Positions 43,070 through 51,733 of a DNA stretch of 64,000 nucleotides are shown here, one piece after another; the stretch's first letter is position 1; each line of letters starts with the position of its first letter. Both the position numbers and the translations under genes were made by a program. Under the pieces are notes generated by a model. That model searched no databases and was not told the DNA's origin. It saw nothing but the letters and a program-made list of their open reading frames with translations. Location: positions 62,001 through 126,000 of the forward strand of contig NZ_JAGGOT010000023.1 of NCBI RefSeq assembly GCF_018614195.1, in the 5' to 3' direction. Source of the DNA: Streptomyces sp. ISL-43. Lineage in GTDB: Bacteria > Actinomycetota > Actinomycetes > Streptomycetales > Streptomycetaceae.

Positions 43070-43153
43070 GTGTTACGGGAAGAACCACCGTTAAGACTTA
43101 ATCATCTACGGAGTCCCCGTGTCGCTGCCACCCCTGGTAGAGCCAGCTGCTGA
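43070..43153 (+). CDS. Possible 27-residue leader peptide with TTA codons ahead of moeZ
   Basis: GAAGGAGGG is eight bases before a GTG that opens a short frame, GTG TTA CGG GAA GAA CCA, with two TTA, two AGA and one CTA codon, ending at TGA inside the moeZ coding region. The codons are rare in Streptomyces; TTA needs the bldA tRNA. The local AT-rich sequence could produce the pattern by chance. Confidence 0.3.
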   Translation: MLREEPPLRLNHLRSPRVAATPGRASC

Positions 43154-44297
43154 GCTCACCGTTGACGAGGTCCGTCGGTACTCCCGCCACCTGATCATCC
43201 CCGACGTGGGGATGGACGGCCAGAAGCGCCTGAAGAACGCCAAGGTGCTGGCCGTGGGCGCGGGCGGCCTCGGCTCGCCCGCCCTCATGTACCTGGCCGC
43301 GGCCGGCGTCGGCACGCTGGGCATCGTGGAGTTCGACGAGGTCGACGAGTCGAACCTGCAGCGCCAGATCATCCACAGCCAGGCGGACATCGGCCGTTCC
43401 AAGGCCGAGTCGGCCCGCGACAGCGTGCTGGGCATCAACCCGTACGTCAACGTGGTCCTTCACGAAGAGCGGCTCGAAGCCGAGAACGTGATGGAGATCT
43501 TCAGCCAGTACGACCTCATCGTCGACGGCACGGACAACTTCGCCACGCGCTACCTCGTGAACGACGCCTGCGTGCTGCTGAACAAGCCGTACGTGTGGGG
43601 TTCGATCTACCGCTTCGACGGCCAGGCCTCGGTCTTCTGGTCCGAGCACGGCCCGTGCTACCGCTGCCTCTACCCGGAGCCGCCCCCGCCGGGAATGGTC
43701 CCGAGCTGCGCCGAGGGCGGCGTGCTGGGCGTGCTCTGCGCGTCCATCGGGTCCATCCAGGTCACCGAGGCCATCAAGGTCCTCACGGGTGTCGGCGAGG
43801 CGCTGGTCGGCCGCCTGATGATCTACGACGCCCTGGAGATGCAGTACCGCCAGGTCAAGGTCCGCAAGGACCCCGACTGCGCGGTCTGCGGTCCGAACGC
43901 GACCGTCACCGAGCTCATCGACTACGAGGCCTTCTGCGGCGTCGTGTCGGAGGAGGCCCAGGAGGCCGCGCTCGGCTCCACGATCACTCCCAAGCAGCTC
44001 AAGGAGTGGATCGACAACGACGAGCCGATCGAGATCATCGACGTCCGCGAGATCAACGAGTACGAGATCGTCTCGATCCCCGGCGCGAAGCTGATCCCCA
44101 AGGGCGAGTTCCTGATGGGCACCGCCCTGCAGGACCTGCCGCAGGACAAGCGCATCGTCTTGCACTGCAAGACGGGTGTCCGCAGTGCGGAAGTCCTCGC
44201 GGTCCTGAAGTCCGCGGGCTTCGCGGACGCGGTGCACGTCGGCGGCGGCGTCATCGGCTGGGTCCACCAGATCGAGCCCGATAAGCCGGTCTACTAA
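43119..44297 (+). CDS. moeZ: Adenylyltransferase/sulfurtransferase MoeZ
   Basis: A 392-residue E1-like protein. The ThiF/MoeB domain (about 1-265) has the ATP-binding VGAGGLGSPALMYLA, an Asp-rich DGTDNF and zinc Cys pairs (CYRC and CAVC). A C-terminal rhodanese domain (about 290-392) carries LHCKTGVRS, with the persulfide-forming Cys. It activates and thiocarboxylates sulfur-carrier proteins such as MoaD, ThiS and CysO. GTG start at 43119 with GGAG upstream. An AT-rich TTAAGACTTAA palindrome sits in its upstream region. It corresponds to Rv3206c. Confidence 0.95.
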   Translation: MSLPPLVEPAAELTVDEVRRYSRHLIIPDVGMDGQKRLKNAKVLAVGAGGLGSPALMYLAAAGVGTLGIVEFDEVDESNLQRQIIHSQADIGRSKAESARDSVLGINPYVNVVLHEERLEAENVMEIFSQYDLIVDGTDNFATRYLVNDACVLLNKPYVWGSIYRFDGQASVFWSEHGPCYRCLYPEPPPPGMVPSCAEGGVLGVLCASIGSIQVTEAIKVLTGVGEALVGRLMIYDALEMQYRQVKVRKDPDCAVCGPNATVTELIDYEAFCGVVSEEAQEAALGSTITPKQLKEWIDNDEPIEIIDVREINEYEIVSIPGAKLIPKGEFLMGTALQDLPQDKRIVLHCKTGVRSAEVLAVLKSAGFADAVHVGGGVIGWVHQIEPDKPVY

Positions 44298-44306
44298 GCG
44301 CTCACC

Positions 44307-44343
44307 GAAGGGGCCGTATCCCGTTGCGGGGTACGGCCCCTTC
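44307..44343. terminator. Bidirectional terminator after moeZ
   Basis: GAAGGGGCCGTA and TACGGCCCCTTC form a perfect 12-bp stem with an imperfect inner extension, between convergent genes. Confidence 0.83.
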
Positions 44344-44350
44344 GTCGTCC

Positions 44351-45901
44351 CTAGGCGGCGGTGCAGACGGTGTTGCCGGGCGGCACCTTCCCGTCCAGCA
44401 GGTAGGAGTTCACCGCCTGCTGCACGCACGTGTCGCCGCTGTTGTACGCACCGTGCCCCTCGCCCTTGTAGGTGAGCTCCACGCCGATGCCGGGGCCGAG
44501 CCGCTCCACCATCTTGCGCGCACCCTCGTACGGGGTCGCCGGGTCGCCGGTGTTGCCGATCACCAGGATCGGCGCCGATCCCGGGGCGGACACGTCCGGG
44601 GTGTTCCAGGCGCCCGCGACGGGCCAGTCGGTGCAGCTCATCATGGCCCAGCCGAGGAAGTCCCCGAAGACGGGCGAGGCGGCGCGGAAGTCCGGCAGCT
44701 TCGCCTTCGTCTGCGCCAGGGTGTAACGCTCTTTGGAGTCCGCGCAGTTGATCGCCGTGTTCGCGGCACCGATGTTGCTGTACCGGCCCTGCTGGTCGCG
44801 CCCGTTGAGCGCGTCCGACAGGGCCAGGAGCAGCTGCCCCTGGCCGCCCTCGGCCTCGTCGAGACCCTGTTCCAGCAGCGGCCACAGCTCCTTGGAGTAC
44901 AGGGCCTGGGCGATGCCGTTGGTGGCGGAGCTCTCGGTGAGCTGCCGGTCGCCGATGCCGGTGATGGGCTTGGCCGCCAAGGCCTTCTGGAGCTTGATGA
45001 CGTTCGCCTCGATCTCCTTGGCGGTGCTGCCCTGGAGGCGGCAGGCGTCGCCGCGGTTCACGCAGTCCTGGGCGAAGTTGCCGAGCGCGAGCTGGAAGCC
45101 CTTGGCCTGGCCGAGCGCCCCCTCCTCGGAGGTCTTGGTCGGGTCGACGACGGCGTCGAAGACGGCCCGGCCGACGTTCTTGGGGAAGAGGTGGGCGTAG
45201 ACCCCGCCGAGCTCGGTGCCGTAGGAGATGCCGAAGTAGTGCAGCTTCTCGTCGCCGAGGGCCTGGCGGATCCGGTCCAGGTCGCGGGCGGCGTTGTCCG
45301 TGCCCACGTACGGCAGCACCTTCCCGGAGTTCTTCTCGCAGGTGTTCTGGTACTCCTCGATGTTGGCGAGGAAGGCCTTCTCCTCCTGCGGGGTCGCGGG
45401 GGTGGAGTCGGAGGCGTAGTACGCGTCCAGCTGCCGGTCGTCCTCGCACTTCACGGGCGCGCTGCGGCCGACGCCGCGCGGATCGAAGCTGACCAGGTCG
45501 TACCGATCGCGCAGGGCCGCGTACTCGCTCGCCGCGCCGGGCAGGGTGCTGATGCCGGAGCCGCCGGGGCCGCCGAAGTTGAAGACGAGCGATCCGATCC
45601 GCTGGTCCTTGTCGCGGGCCTTGGCCCGGATCAGCGCGAGCTCGATCGTCTCGCCCCCGGGCTCGGCGTAGTCGAGGGGTACCTCGAGGACGGCGCACTG
45701 CCAGTCCTTGCCGGGCACCTGCCCGCCGCCCTCGGCCGCGGTGGGGGCGGAGCATTCCCCCCACTTGAGCTTCTTGGCCCCCTGCGCGGCGCCGTCCTTG
45801 CCCCTCTTCTCCTCGCCTCCGCCGTCGGAACAGGCACTGGTGGCGAGCAGCGCGGCGGCGGTGACGGCGGCAGCGGCGACCCGGAGGGCGTTTGTCGGCA
45901 T
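44351..45901 (-). CDS. Secreted alpha/beta-hydrolase, tripeptidyl aminopeptidase-like lipoprotein
   Basis: A 516-residue protein of the SlpD/SlpE-type peptidase S33 family. An N-terminal lipoprotein signal (VTAAALLATSACSDGGG) anchors it outside the membrane. Catalytic elements are visible: FNFGGPGGSG (oxyanion), FGISYGTELGG (Ser), GNTGDPATP (Asp) and GEGHGAYN (His). It trims tripeptides from the N-termini of proteins or peptides. It lies downstream of an ABC exporter on the same strand, with a 92-bp gap, so it could be in the same unit. Confidence 0.9.
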   Translation of the reverse strand: MPTNALRVAAAAVTAAALLATSACSDGGGEEKRGKDGAAQGAKKLKWGECSAPTAAEGGGQVPGKDWQCAVLEVPLDYAEPGGETIELALIRAKARDKDQRIGSLVFNFGGPGGSGISTLPGAASEYAALRDRYDLVSFDPRGVGRSAPVKCEDDRQLDAYYASDSTPATPQEEKAFLANIEEYQNTCEKNSGKVLPYVGTDNAARDLDRIRQALGDEKLHYFGISYGTELGGVYAHLFPKNVGRAVFDAVVDPTKTSEEGALGQAKGFQLALGNFAQDCVNRGDACRLQGSTAKEIEANVIKLQKALAAKPITGIGDRQLTESSATNGIAQALYSKELWPLLEQGLDEAEGGQGQLLLALSDALNGRDQQGRYSNIGAANTAINCADSKERYTLAQTKAKLPDFRAASPVFGDFLGWAMMSCTDWPVAGAWNTPDVSAPGSAPILVIGNTGDPATPYEGARKMVERLGPGIGVELTYKGEGHGAYNSGDTCVQQAVNSYLLDGKVPPGNTVCTAA

Positions 45902-45993
45902 GTCACCATCCTGTGGGCGGCCCCTCCGGCGCGCCCCCGCGCTGACCCATCCGGGTCATGTCGCTCGTGTCCTCCCCTTGCCCGGACGAGCGG

Positions 45994-48522
45994 TCACTGC
46001 GCCGCCGTCGCCGCGGGGATGTCCACGCGGGCGGCCCTGTGTGCCGGCCAGAGGGAGGCGAGCAGCGCGCCGGCGAGGGCGAGCAGCACCCCGAGGGCGA
46101 GCCGTCCCCAGGGGATGACCAGGGCGTACCCCACGACGTTCTCCTGGAGGGTGCGGCCCAGCGCCCAGCCCATGAAGACGCCCATGACCGTACCGACGAC
46201 CGCGCCGAGGGCTCCGACGAGCAGGGCCTCCATGCGGATCATCCGGGTCACTCCGGCGCGGTCCAGGCCGATGGCGCGGAGCGTGCCGATCTCCTTGCGA
46301 CGTTCGAGTACGGACATCGCGAGGGTGTTGGCGATGCCCAGCGCGGCGATCACCAGGGCCATGCTGAGCAGGGCGTAGAAGACGTTCAGCTGGTCGCCGA
46401 TGCCGCTGGTGTCCTCGGCCCGGATGCCGTCCCGGTCGAGGACGGACAGGGCGGGGTTGTCGCCGAGCGCCTTGATGACGCTCGCCCGCGCGGCCCGGCC
46501 GGGTCCGCCCTTGGTGGCGACGACGATCGAGTCGGTGGCCGGCGCGGAGTCGTAGCGGGCGACCAGGGAGTCGGGTGCGGTGATGCTGGGCAGCAGATTG
46601 CTCTGCTCGTCCGCCCGGTAGACGGCGCCGATCACGACCTCGCCCCGCTCGTCCTGCCGCTTGAGAGGAAGGCGCTGACCGACCTTCCAGCCGTTGGTCC
46701 TGGCCTTGAAGTCGGCCACGGCGATCCGGCCCTCGGCGAGGCTGTCGAGGGAGCCCTCGATCACCTCGTAGCGCAGGAGGCGGCCGATGGTGGCGGGGTC
46801 GACGCCGGTCAGGACGGAGGAGACGCCGGCGAGCTGGTATCCGGTGGACTGGTCGAGCGGGCTGTAGGCGGCGTCCGGCAGCTTCTTGAGGGGCTCGGCG
46901 GTGGCCGGGGTCATCCGCTGGCCGCCCGGGGCGGCCTTCACCAGGTAGTCGGCGGTGAAGTCGCGGGTGGTCGCGCCGTCGAGGTACTGGGTGGCGGAGG
47001 CCCCGAGGACGGACAGGCCGGAGGCGAGCGTGAGGGCAATGGCGAGCGCCGCGGCGGTGGCGCCCGTACGACGGGGGTCGCGCACGGTGTTGCGGGCGGC
47101 GAGGTCGCCGTGCACCGGGTTCAGACGGATGAGCAGCGGCCGGAGCAGGGCGACGAACGGCCGGGACAGGAGCGGGATGAGGCCGATCGCCCCGGCCAGG
47201 GTGAGGGCCGCGCCGAGGCCGATGACCGTCCGGGCGTCGCGGCCCGTCGTGAGGGCTCCGTACATCACGGCGGCGGCGCCGGTGAGCACCAGCGCGGTGC
47301 TGACGCCGGTGCGCAGGGAGCCGGCCCGCGCGGGCGCCGCCGGCTCGGCCGCGCTGAGCGCGGCGACGGGCGGGATGGCCATGACCCGGCGGATCGGAAC
47401 CCATGCGGCGATCACGGGGAGCGCGGTGCCGACCACCAGCGCGATGATCACGGTGGCCGGGAGGAGGACCAGCGGGGCGGCCGGGCTGTCGGCGGGGGCG
47501 AAGACCGCCTGGAGCAGGGAGGCGACCCCGGTGCCGGCCATGATGCCGGCCACGGAGGCGATCACGCCGACGAGGACGGATTCGGTCAGCAGGATGCGGC
47601 GCACCTGCCCCCGCGAGGCGCCGACGGCCCGCATCAGGGCCAGCTCCCGGGTGCGCCGGGAGACCAGCATGGTGAAGGTGTTGGAGATGAGGAAGGCGGC
47701 TACGAACAGGGCGACCGCCGCGAAGCCCAGCATGATCTGGCTCATGGTGTCGCTGCTGCCGGAGGCGAGGTTCGCCTGGAGCCGGGCGAGCTGGGCACCG
47801 GTGATCGCGCTGCTGTCCTTGGGCAGCACCGGTTCGACGCGGTGCAGGAGCTGGATCACGTCGGTGCCGGGTGCGGCCGTGATCTCGATGTTCGTGTACC
47901 GGCCGGGCTGGAGGAACAGCCGCTGGGCGAGGGTGTCGCCGAAGAGCGTCAGGCTGCCGCCGGGGGTGAGCTTGGACCCGTCGGTGCGGAAGACGCCGCT
48001 GAGTGTGTACGAGTCGGCGCCCGTGCCCGTGCCCACGCGCACGGTGTCACCGACGCGGTAGCCGCCCTTGGCGGCGGTGGTCTCGTCGAGGGCGACCGTG
48101 TGGTCGCCGGTCGGGCCGGACCCCTTGGTGAACCGGTAGGCGGGGTCCGTTGCCCGCTGGTCCGGGGCGTAGTTGCCGCCCTTGCGGAACTCGCCGTTGC
48201 CGAGCGGCCGGCCCTCGTGGTCGGCGACGGCGGCGAATCCGCTGACGCGGCCCGCGACGGCGGCGACCCCGGGGACCTCGGCCAGGGTGGCCGCGGTGCG
48301 GGCGTCGAGGGTGGCCGGCGGGGCGCCGGGGAGGGTGCTCGGCGCGACGTTGAGGGAGATGCGGTCGTAGCCGGCGCTCGCCCGGTCGACGGCGGCCCGC
48401 TTCATGCTGTCGCCGTAGACGAGGCTGCCGGTGACGAAGGTGACCCCGAGCATGACCGCGAACACGGTCATCAGCAGGCGGGCCTTGTGCGCGAGAACGT
48501 TGCGCAGGGCGGTACGGAACAT
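45994..48522 (-). CDS. ABC transporter permease with two FtsX domains
   Basis: An 842-residue permease. An N-terminal membrane helix and outer domain (about 1-260) are followed by three membrane segments of the first FtsX domain (about 265-385). More helices and another outer domain come next, and the C-terminal FtsX domain (about 720-840, MALVIAALGIANTLAMSVLE). This doubled arrangement is typical of exporters for lipoproteins or antimicrobial peptides that work with a separate ATPase. It is in the same transcription direction as the ATPase and two-component genes. Confidence 0.9.
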   Translation of the reverse strand: MFRTALRNVLAHKARLLMTVFAVMLGVTFVTGSLVYGDSMKRAAVDRASAGYDRISLNVAPSTLPGAPPATLDARTAATLAEVPGVAAVAGRVSGFAAVADHEGRPLGNGEFRKGGNYAPDQRATDPAYRFTKGSGPTGDHTVALDETTAAKGGYRVGDTVRVGTGTGADSYTLSGVFRTDGSKLTPGGSLTLFGDTLAQRLFLQPGRYTNIEITAAPGTDVIQLLHRVEPVLPKDSSAITGAQLARLQANLASGSSDTMSQIMLGFAAVALFVAAFLISNTFTMLVSRRTRELALMRAVGASRGQVRRILLTESVLVGVIASVAGIMAGTGVASLLQAVFAPADSPAAPLVLLPATVIIALVVGTALPVIAAWVPIRRVMAIPPVAALSAAEPAAPARAGSLRTGVSTALVLTGAAAVMYGALTTGRDARTVIGLGAALTLAGAIGLIPLLSRPFVALLRPLLIRLNPVHGDLAARNTVRDPRRTGATAAALAIALTLASGLSVLGASATQYLDGATTRDFTADYLVKAAPGGQRMTPATAEPLKKLPDAAYSPLDQSTGYQLAGVSSVLTGVDPATIGRLLRYEVIEGSLDSLAEGRIAVADFKARTNGWKVGQRLPLKRQDERGEVVIGAVYRADEQSNLLPSITAPDSLVARYDSAPATDSIVVATKGGPGRAARASVIKALGDNPALSVLDRDGIRAEDTSGIGDQLNVFYALLSMALVIAALGIANTLAMSVLERRKEIGTLRAIGLDRAGVTRMIRMEALLVGALGAVVGTVMGVFMGWALGRTLQENVVGYALVIPWGRLALGVLLALAGALLASLWPAHRAARVDIPAATAAQ

Positions 48523-48583
48523 GGGGTGTGGATCCTGGGGGGCGGGCTCGGCGGATGCGAGCGGGCGAGCGGGTGGCTGGTTC

Positions 48584-48625
48584 GGTGCCGGTGCCGGTGC
48601 TGGTGCTGGTGCTGGTGCCGGTGCG
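48584..48625. repeat. Seven-unit hexanucleotide repeat between ATPase and permease genes
   Basis: Seven tandem GGTGCY/G units (GGTGCC GGTGCC GGTGCT x3 GGTGCC GGTGCG) lie in the 111-bp gap between the ATPase stop and the permease start. Slippage would change the spacing but not a reading frame. Confidence 0.85.
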
Positions 48626-48633
48626 AGAGCGGG

Positions 48634-49434
48634 TCAGCTCGTGCGCGAGCGGGCGTCGAACGCCTTCATCCGGTCCAGGACCCGGTCTGCGCTGGGCCGC
48701 GTCATCTCGTCGACCAGGCGGCCGTCGGAGAGGAAGACCACGCGGTCGGCGTAGGCGGCGGCGACGGGGTCGTGGGTGACCATGACGACGGTCTGGCCCA
48801 GCTCGCGCACCGAGTCGCGCAGGAAGCCGAGGACCTCGGCCCCGGCGCGGGAGTCGAGGTTGCCGGTGGGCTCGTCGCCGAAGATGACCGCGGGGCGGGA
48901 GACCAGGGCCCGGGCCACCGCGACGCGCTGCTGCTGCCCGCCGGACAGCTGTCCGGGGCGGTGGCCGAGGCGATCGGAGAGGCCGATCTTGGAGACCACG
49001 TGGTCCAGCCACTGCCGGTCGGGCCGGCGGCCTGCGATGGTCAGCGGCAGCGTGATGTTCTCCCCCGCGGTCAGCGTCGGCAGCAGGTTGAACGCCTGGA
49101 AGATGAAGCCGATCCGGTCTCGGCGCAGCTGGGTGAGCTGTTGGTCGTTCAGCGTGCCCAGTTCGGTGGTGCCGATGCGGACGGAGCCGGAGCTGAACGA
49201 GTCGAGCCCGGCGGCGCAGTGCATCAGGGTGGACTTGCCGCAGCCGGAGGGACCCATGATCGCGGTGAACTCGCCCTCGCGGAAGGAGACGCTCACGCGG
49301 TCCAGGGCGACGACGCGGGTGTCGCCGCTGCCGTAGACCTTCGACAGGTCGGTGGCGGCGGCCGCGATCCCGGTCGGTGCGTGCGGTGCGTGCGGTGCGT
49401 GCGGCGCGTGCGGGGCAAGGGGGGCGGCGTTCAC
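48634..49434 (-). CDS. ABC transporter ATP-binding protein (MacB/LolD type)
   Basis: A 266-residue ATPase with MGPSGCGKSTLMHCAAGLD (Walker A), LSGGQQQRVAVARAL (signature), VIFGDEPTGNLDS (Walker B) and a late H-loop in MVTHDP. It is the partner of the FtsX permease. The N-terminal 20 residues hold HAP repeats from a 9-bp tandem repeat; the canonical domain begins at GIAAAATDLSKVYGSG. A GTG start at 49434. Confidence 0.92.
   Translation of the reverse strand: MNAAPLAPHAPHAPHAPHAPTGIAAAATDLSKVYGSGDTRVVALDRVSVSFREGEFTAIMGPSGCGKSTLMHCAAGLDSFSSGSVRIGTTELGTLNDQQLTQLRRDRIGFIFQAFNLLPTLTAGENITLPLTIAGRRPDRQWLDHVVSKIGLSDRLGHRPGQLSGGQQQRVAVARALVSRPAVIFGDEPTGNLDSRAGAEVLGFLRDSVRELGQTVVMVTHDPVAAAYADRVVFLSDGRLVDEMTRPSADRVLDRMKAFDARSRTS
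49375..49410. repeat. Four-unit 9-bp repeat in the ATPase N-terminus
   Basis: CGGTGCGTG units (last copy CGGCGCGTG) encode HAP repeats on the minus strand. Loss or gain of a unit keeps the frame. Confidence 0.85.
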
Positions 49435-49557
49435 GGTGGACTCCTCTTCGAGCGCGGAAGGGTGCGCTTCGAAGGGTGTCCGGGGAAGGTATCGGAGCCT
49501 GGGTCGCCGTGTATCGGCGTCTGCTCCGCTTCGTATCGGTTGGGTGGGGCCGGGCGG

Positions 49558-50838
49558 TCAGTACGGCAGGCGCAGGGTGGCGACGGCGCCGCCGTCCAGG
49601 GCGTTGTCGAAGCGCAGGTCGGCGCCGAGGAGCGTGGCCTGGCCCAGGGCGATGGTCAGGCCCAGGCCGTGGCCCGAGCCGCGCTCGGCCCTGCCGGTGT
49701 GGAAGCGGCGGGGGCCGTCGCGCAGCAGGTCCGCGGGGAAGCCGGGGCCGTGGTCGCGTACGACGACGGTGCGGCCCTCGACTGTGACCTGTACCGGAGT
49801 GGCGCCGTGCCGGTGGGCGTTGACGACGAGGTTGGCGACGATCCGTTCGAGGCGGCGCGGGTCGGTCTCCACGGTCTCCACGGTCTCTGCGTGCTCCGCG
49901 GGCCGCGCGTGCTCCGCGTCGGTGACCGCGACCTCGGTGTCGAGACCCGTGCGCGTCACCGCCTCGGAGACGACCGCGCCGAGCGGGACACGGGCGTGGA
50001 CCGGCTGTTCGGCGCCCGCGTCGAGGCGGGAGATCTCCAGCAGGTCTTCGACCAGGCCGCGAAGGTCGCGCACCCGGGCTCGGAGCAGGTCCTCCGTCTC
50101 ACCGGCCGGCAGCAGATCGGCGGCCGCCAGCAGACCGCCGACGGGGGTGCGCAGTTCGTGGGCCACGTCGGCGGTGAACCGGCGCTCGGTGCGCAGCCGT
50201 CGGCTGAGGGTGTCGGCCATGAGGTCGACGGTGGCGGCGATGTCCGACACCTCGTCGCGGCCCTTGGTGGGCCCGGTCCGGGCGTCCAGGTCCCCGGTGG
50301 AGATCCGGCTCGCGGTCTCGCTGACCCGTCGCAGCCGGCGGGCGAGCAGCCCGGCTCCGTAGACCGCCAGGGGCGTGGCCGCCGCGAGGGCGATCAGGGA
50401 GGCCACGGCCATCGTCACGTCGAGCCGGCGCAGCTCGTGGAGCTCCGGGCTCATGTTGACCCGGACCGCGAGGACCGCACCGCCCGGGCCGTCGACCCGC
50501 TGGGCGGCCCAGAAACTCGGCCCGAGATTCCCGTTGACGTGCCCGTCGTAGGCCGTGTGCCGTTTGTGGTCGTCCGGGTCCCGCAGCGCGGCGGGCAGTC
50601 CGGCCGGATCGAGCTCGGCTCCGTCCGTGAGGGTTCCGGTGCGCCGGTAGGTGTCCATGGCCGAGTACAAGGTGTTGAAGGCGCGCATGTCGGCCCGGCT
50701 GCGGATGTCCTCGGCGGTCCAGAGGTGTACGAGCACACCGACCGCCGCCGCGACCAGGCACGCCGTGGCCGCGGCCAGTGCGGTGATCTTCCAGCGCAGG
50801 GGAAGCCGGTCGGGGCGCGGCCGGGGGAAGGGGGACAC
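49558..50838 (-). CDS. Sensor histidine kinase
   Basis: A 426-residue membrane sensor. Two helices (ALAAATACLVAAAVGVLVHL near residue 20 and VASLIALAAATPLAVYGAG near 150) flank an outer domain of about 110 residues. HAMP, HisKA with FTADVAHELRTP (phosphorylated His) and HATPase_c with NLVVNAHRHG, DHGPGFP and GSGHGLGL follow. It starts at a GTG five bases after the response-regulator stop, so it is co-translated. It probably senses the substrate or envelope damage handled by the adjacent ABC exporter. Confidence 0.92.
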   Translation of the reverse strand: MSPFPRPRPDRLPLRWKITALAAATACLVAAAVGVLVHLWTAEDIRSRADMRAFNTLYSAMDTYRRTGTLTDGAELDPAGLPAALRDPDDHKRHTAYDGHVNGNLGPSFWAAQRVDGPGGAVLAVRVNMSPELHELRRLDVTMAVASLIALAAATPLAVYGAGLLARRLRRVSETASRISTGDLDARTGPTKGRDEVSDIAATVDLMADTLSRRLRTERRFTADVAHELRTPVGGLLAAADLLPAGETEDLLRARVRDLRGLVEDLLEISRLDAGAEQPVHARVPLGAVVSEAVTRTGLDTEVAVTDAEHARPAEHAETVETVETDPRRLERIVANLVVNAHRHGATPVQVTVEGRTVVVRDHGPGFPADLLRDGPRRFHTGRAERGSGHGLGLTIALGQATLLGADLRFDNALDGGAVATLRLPY

Positions 50839-50843
50839 CGGTC

Positions 50844-51587
50844 TCAGCGCTTGAGCTTGTAGCCGAAGCCGCGGACCGTCTCGATCCGGTCCCGGCCGAC
50901 CTTGGCGCGCAGCCGTTGTACGCACAGGTCCACTACGCGGCTGTCGCCGTCCCAGCCGTAGTCCCAGACGTTGCGCAGCAGGGTGTGCCGCTCCAGCACG
51001 ATGCCCGGGTGGGCGGCGAACTCCAGCAGCAGCTTCAGTTCGGTCGGTGTGAGCGCCACCGGGCTTCCGGAGACGGACACTTCCAGGCCGCCGGTGTCGA
51101 TGCTCAGGTCCCCGAAAGTCAGCAGCTCTCCCTCGGACGGCGCGGGCCCGTCGCCCGCTCCGCCCTGCCCGGGTGCCGGGGCGGGGGCGTAGGTGGCCCG
51201 CCGCAGCAGCGAGCGGATGCGGGCCACGAGCACGTTGGTGTCCACGGGCTTGACCACGTAGTCGTCCGCCCCGGCCTCCAGACCGGCGACGATGTCCAGC
51301 CCGTCGCCGCGGGCCGACATCATGAGGACGGGCACCAGACTGCTCTCCCGGACCCTGCGGCACAGGCCGATCCCGTCCAGACCGGGCAGCATCACGTCCA
51401 GGATCAGCAGGTCGAAGCTGTCGTCGCGGAAGAACTCAAGGCCGGTGAGACCGTCGGCAGCGGCCTTCACCTGGTAGCCGTAGCGCTCCAGGGCGACGGT
51501 GAAGGACCGGCGCATCAGGTCGTCGTCCTCCACCAGCAGCACGCGAACGGATCGCGCGGCGGCGGGAGCCGGAGGGGAGGAGGACAC
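50844..51587 (-). CDS. OmpR-family response regulator
   Basis: A 247-residue regulator. A receiver domain with VEDDDLM, the phosphorylated Asp in LLILDVMLPG and VKPVD, then a winged helix of the OmpR/PhoB type (LTPTELKLLLEFAAHPG, DGDSRVVDLCVQRLRAK). The GTG start at 51587 has AGGAG upstream. It is the first gene of a module with the histidine kinase, ABC ATPase and permease, all on the minus strand. Confidence 0.93.
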   Translation of the reverse strand: MSSSPPAPAAARSVRVLLVEDDDLMRRSFTVALERYGYQVKAAADGLTGLEFFRDDSFDLLILDVMLPGLDGIGLCRRVRESSLVPVLMMSARGDGLDIVAGLEAGADDYVVKPVDTNVLVARIRSLLRRATYAPAPAPGQGGAGDGPAPSEGELLTFGDLSIDTGGLEVSVSGSPVALTPTELKLLLEFAAHPGIVLERHTLLRNVWDYGWDGDSRVVDLCVQRLRAKVGRDRIETVRGFGYKLKR

Positions 51588-51733
51588 GGGCGGATGACTC
51601 CTGGTCGGCGGACGGGTGGCTGAAAGGAACGATATGGCAGCGGCGAGCGTGGCCCCCTGCGCCACGGCCCGGCGCACCGATGAGATGGATAACCGAGCGC
51701 TCCCTGATACCCGCCGGATACAGAGGCGGAGCC

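Noticed and set aside
48559..48640. Cys/Arg-rich peptide read from the GGTGCY repeat
   Set aside because: It is just the translation of the microsatellite; no ribosome-binding site or homologous protein is suggested.
45958..50862. Very long plus-strand open frame (over 1,600 codons)
   Set aside because: It lies opposite the well-supported ABC and kinase genes and its translation has no domain; GC-rich third positions of the real genes create it.
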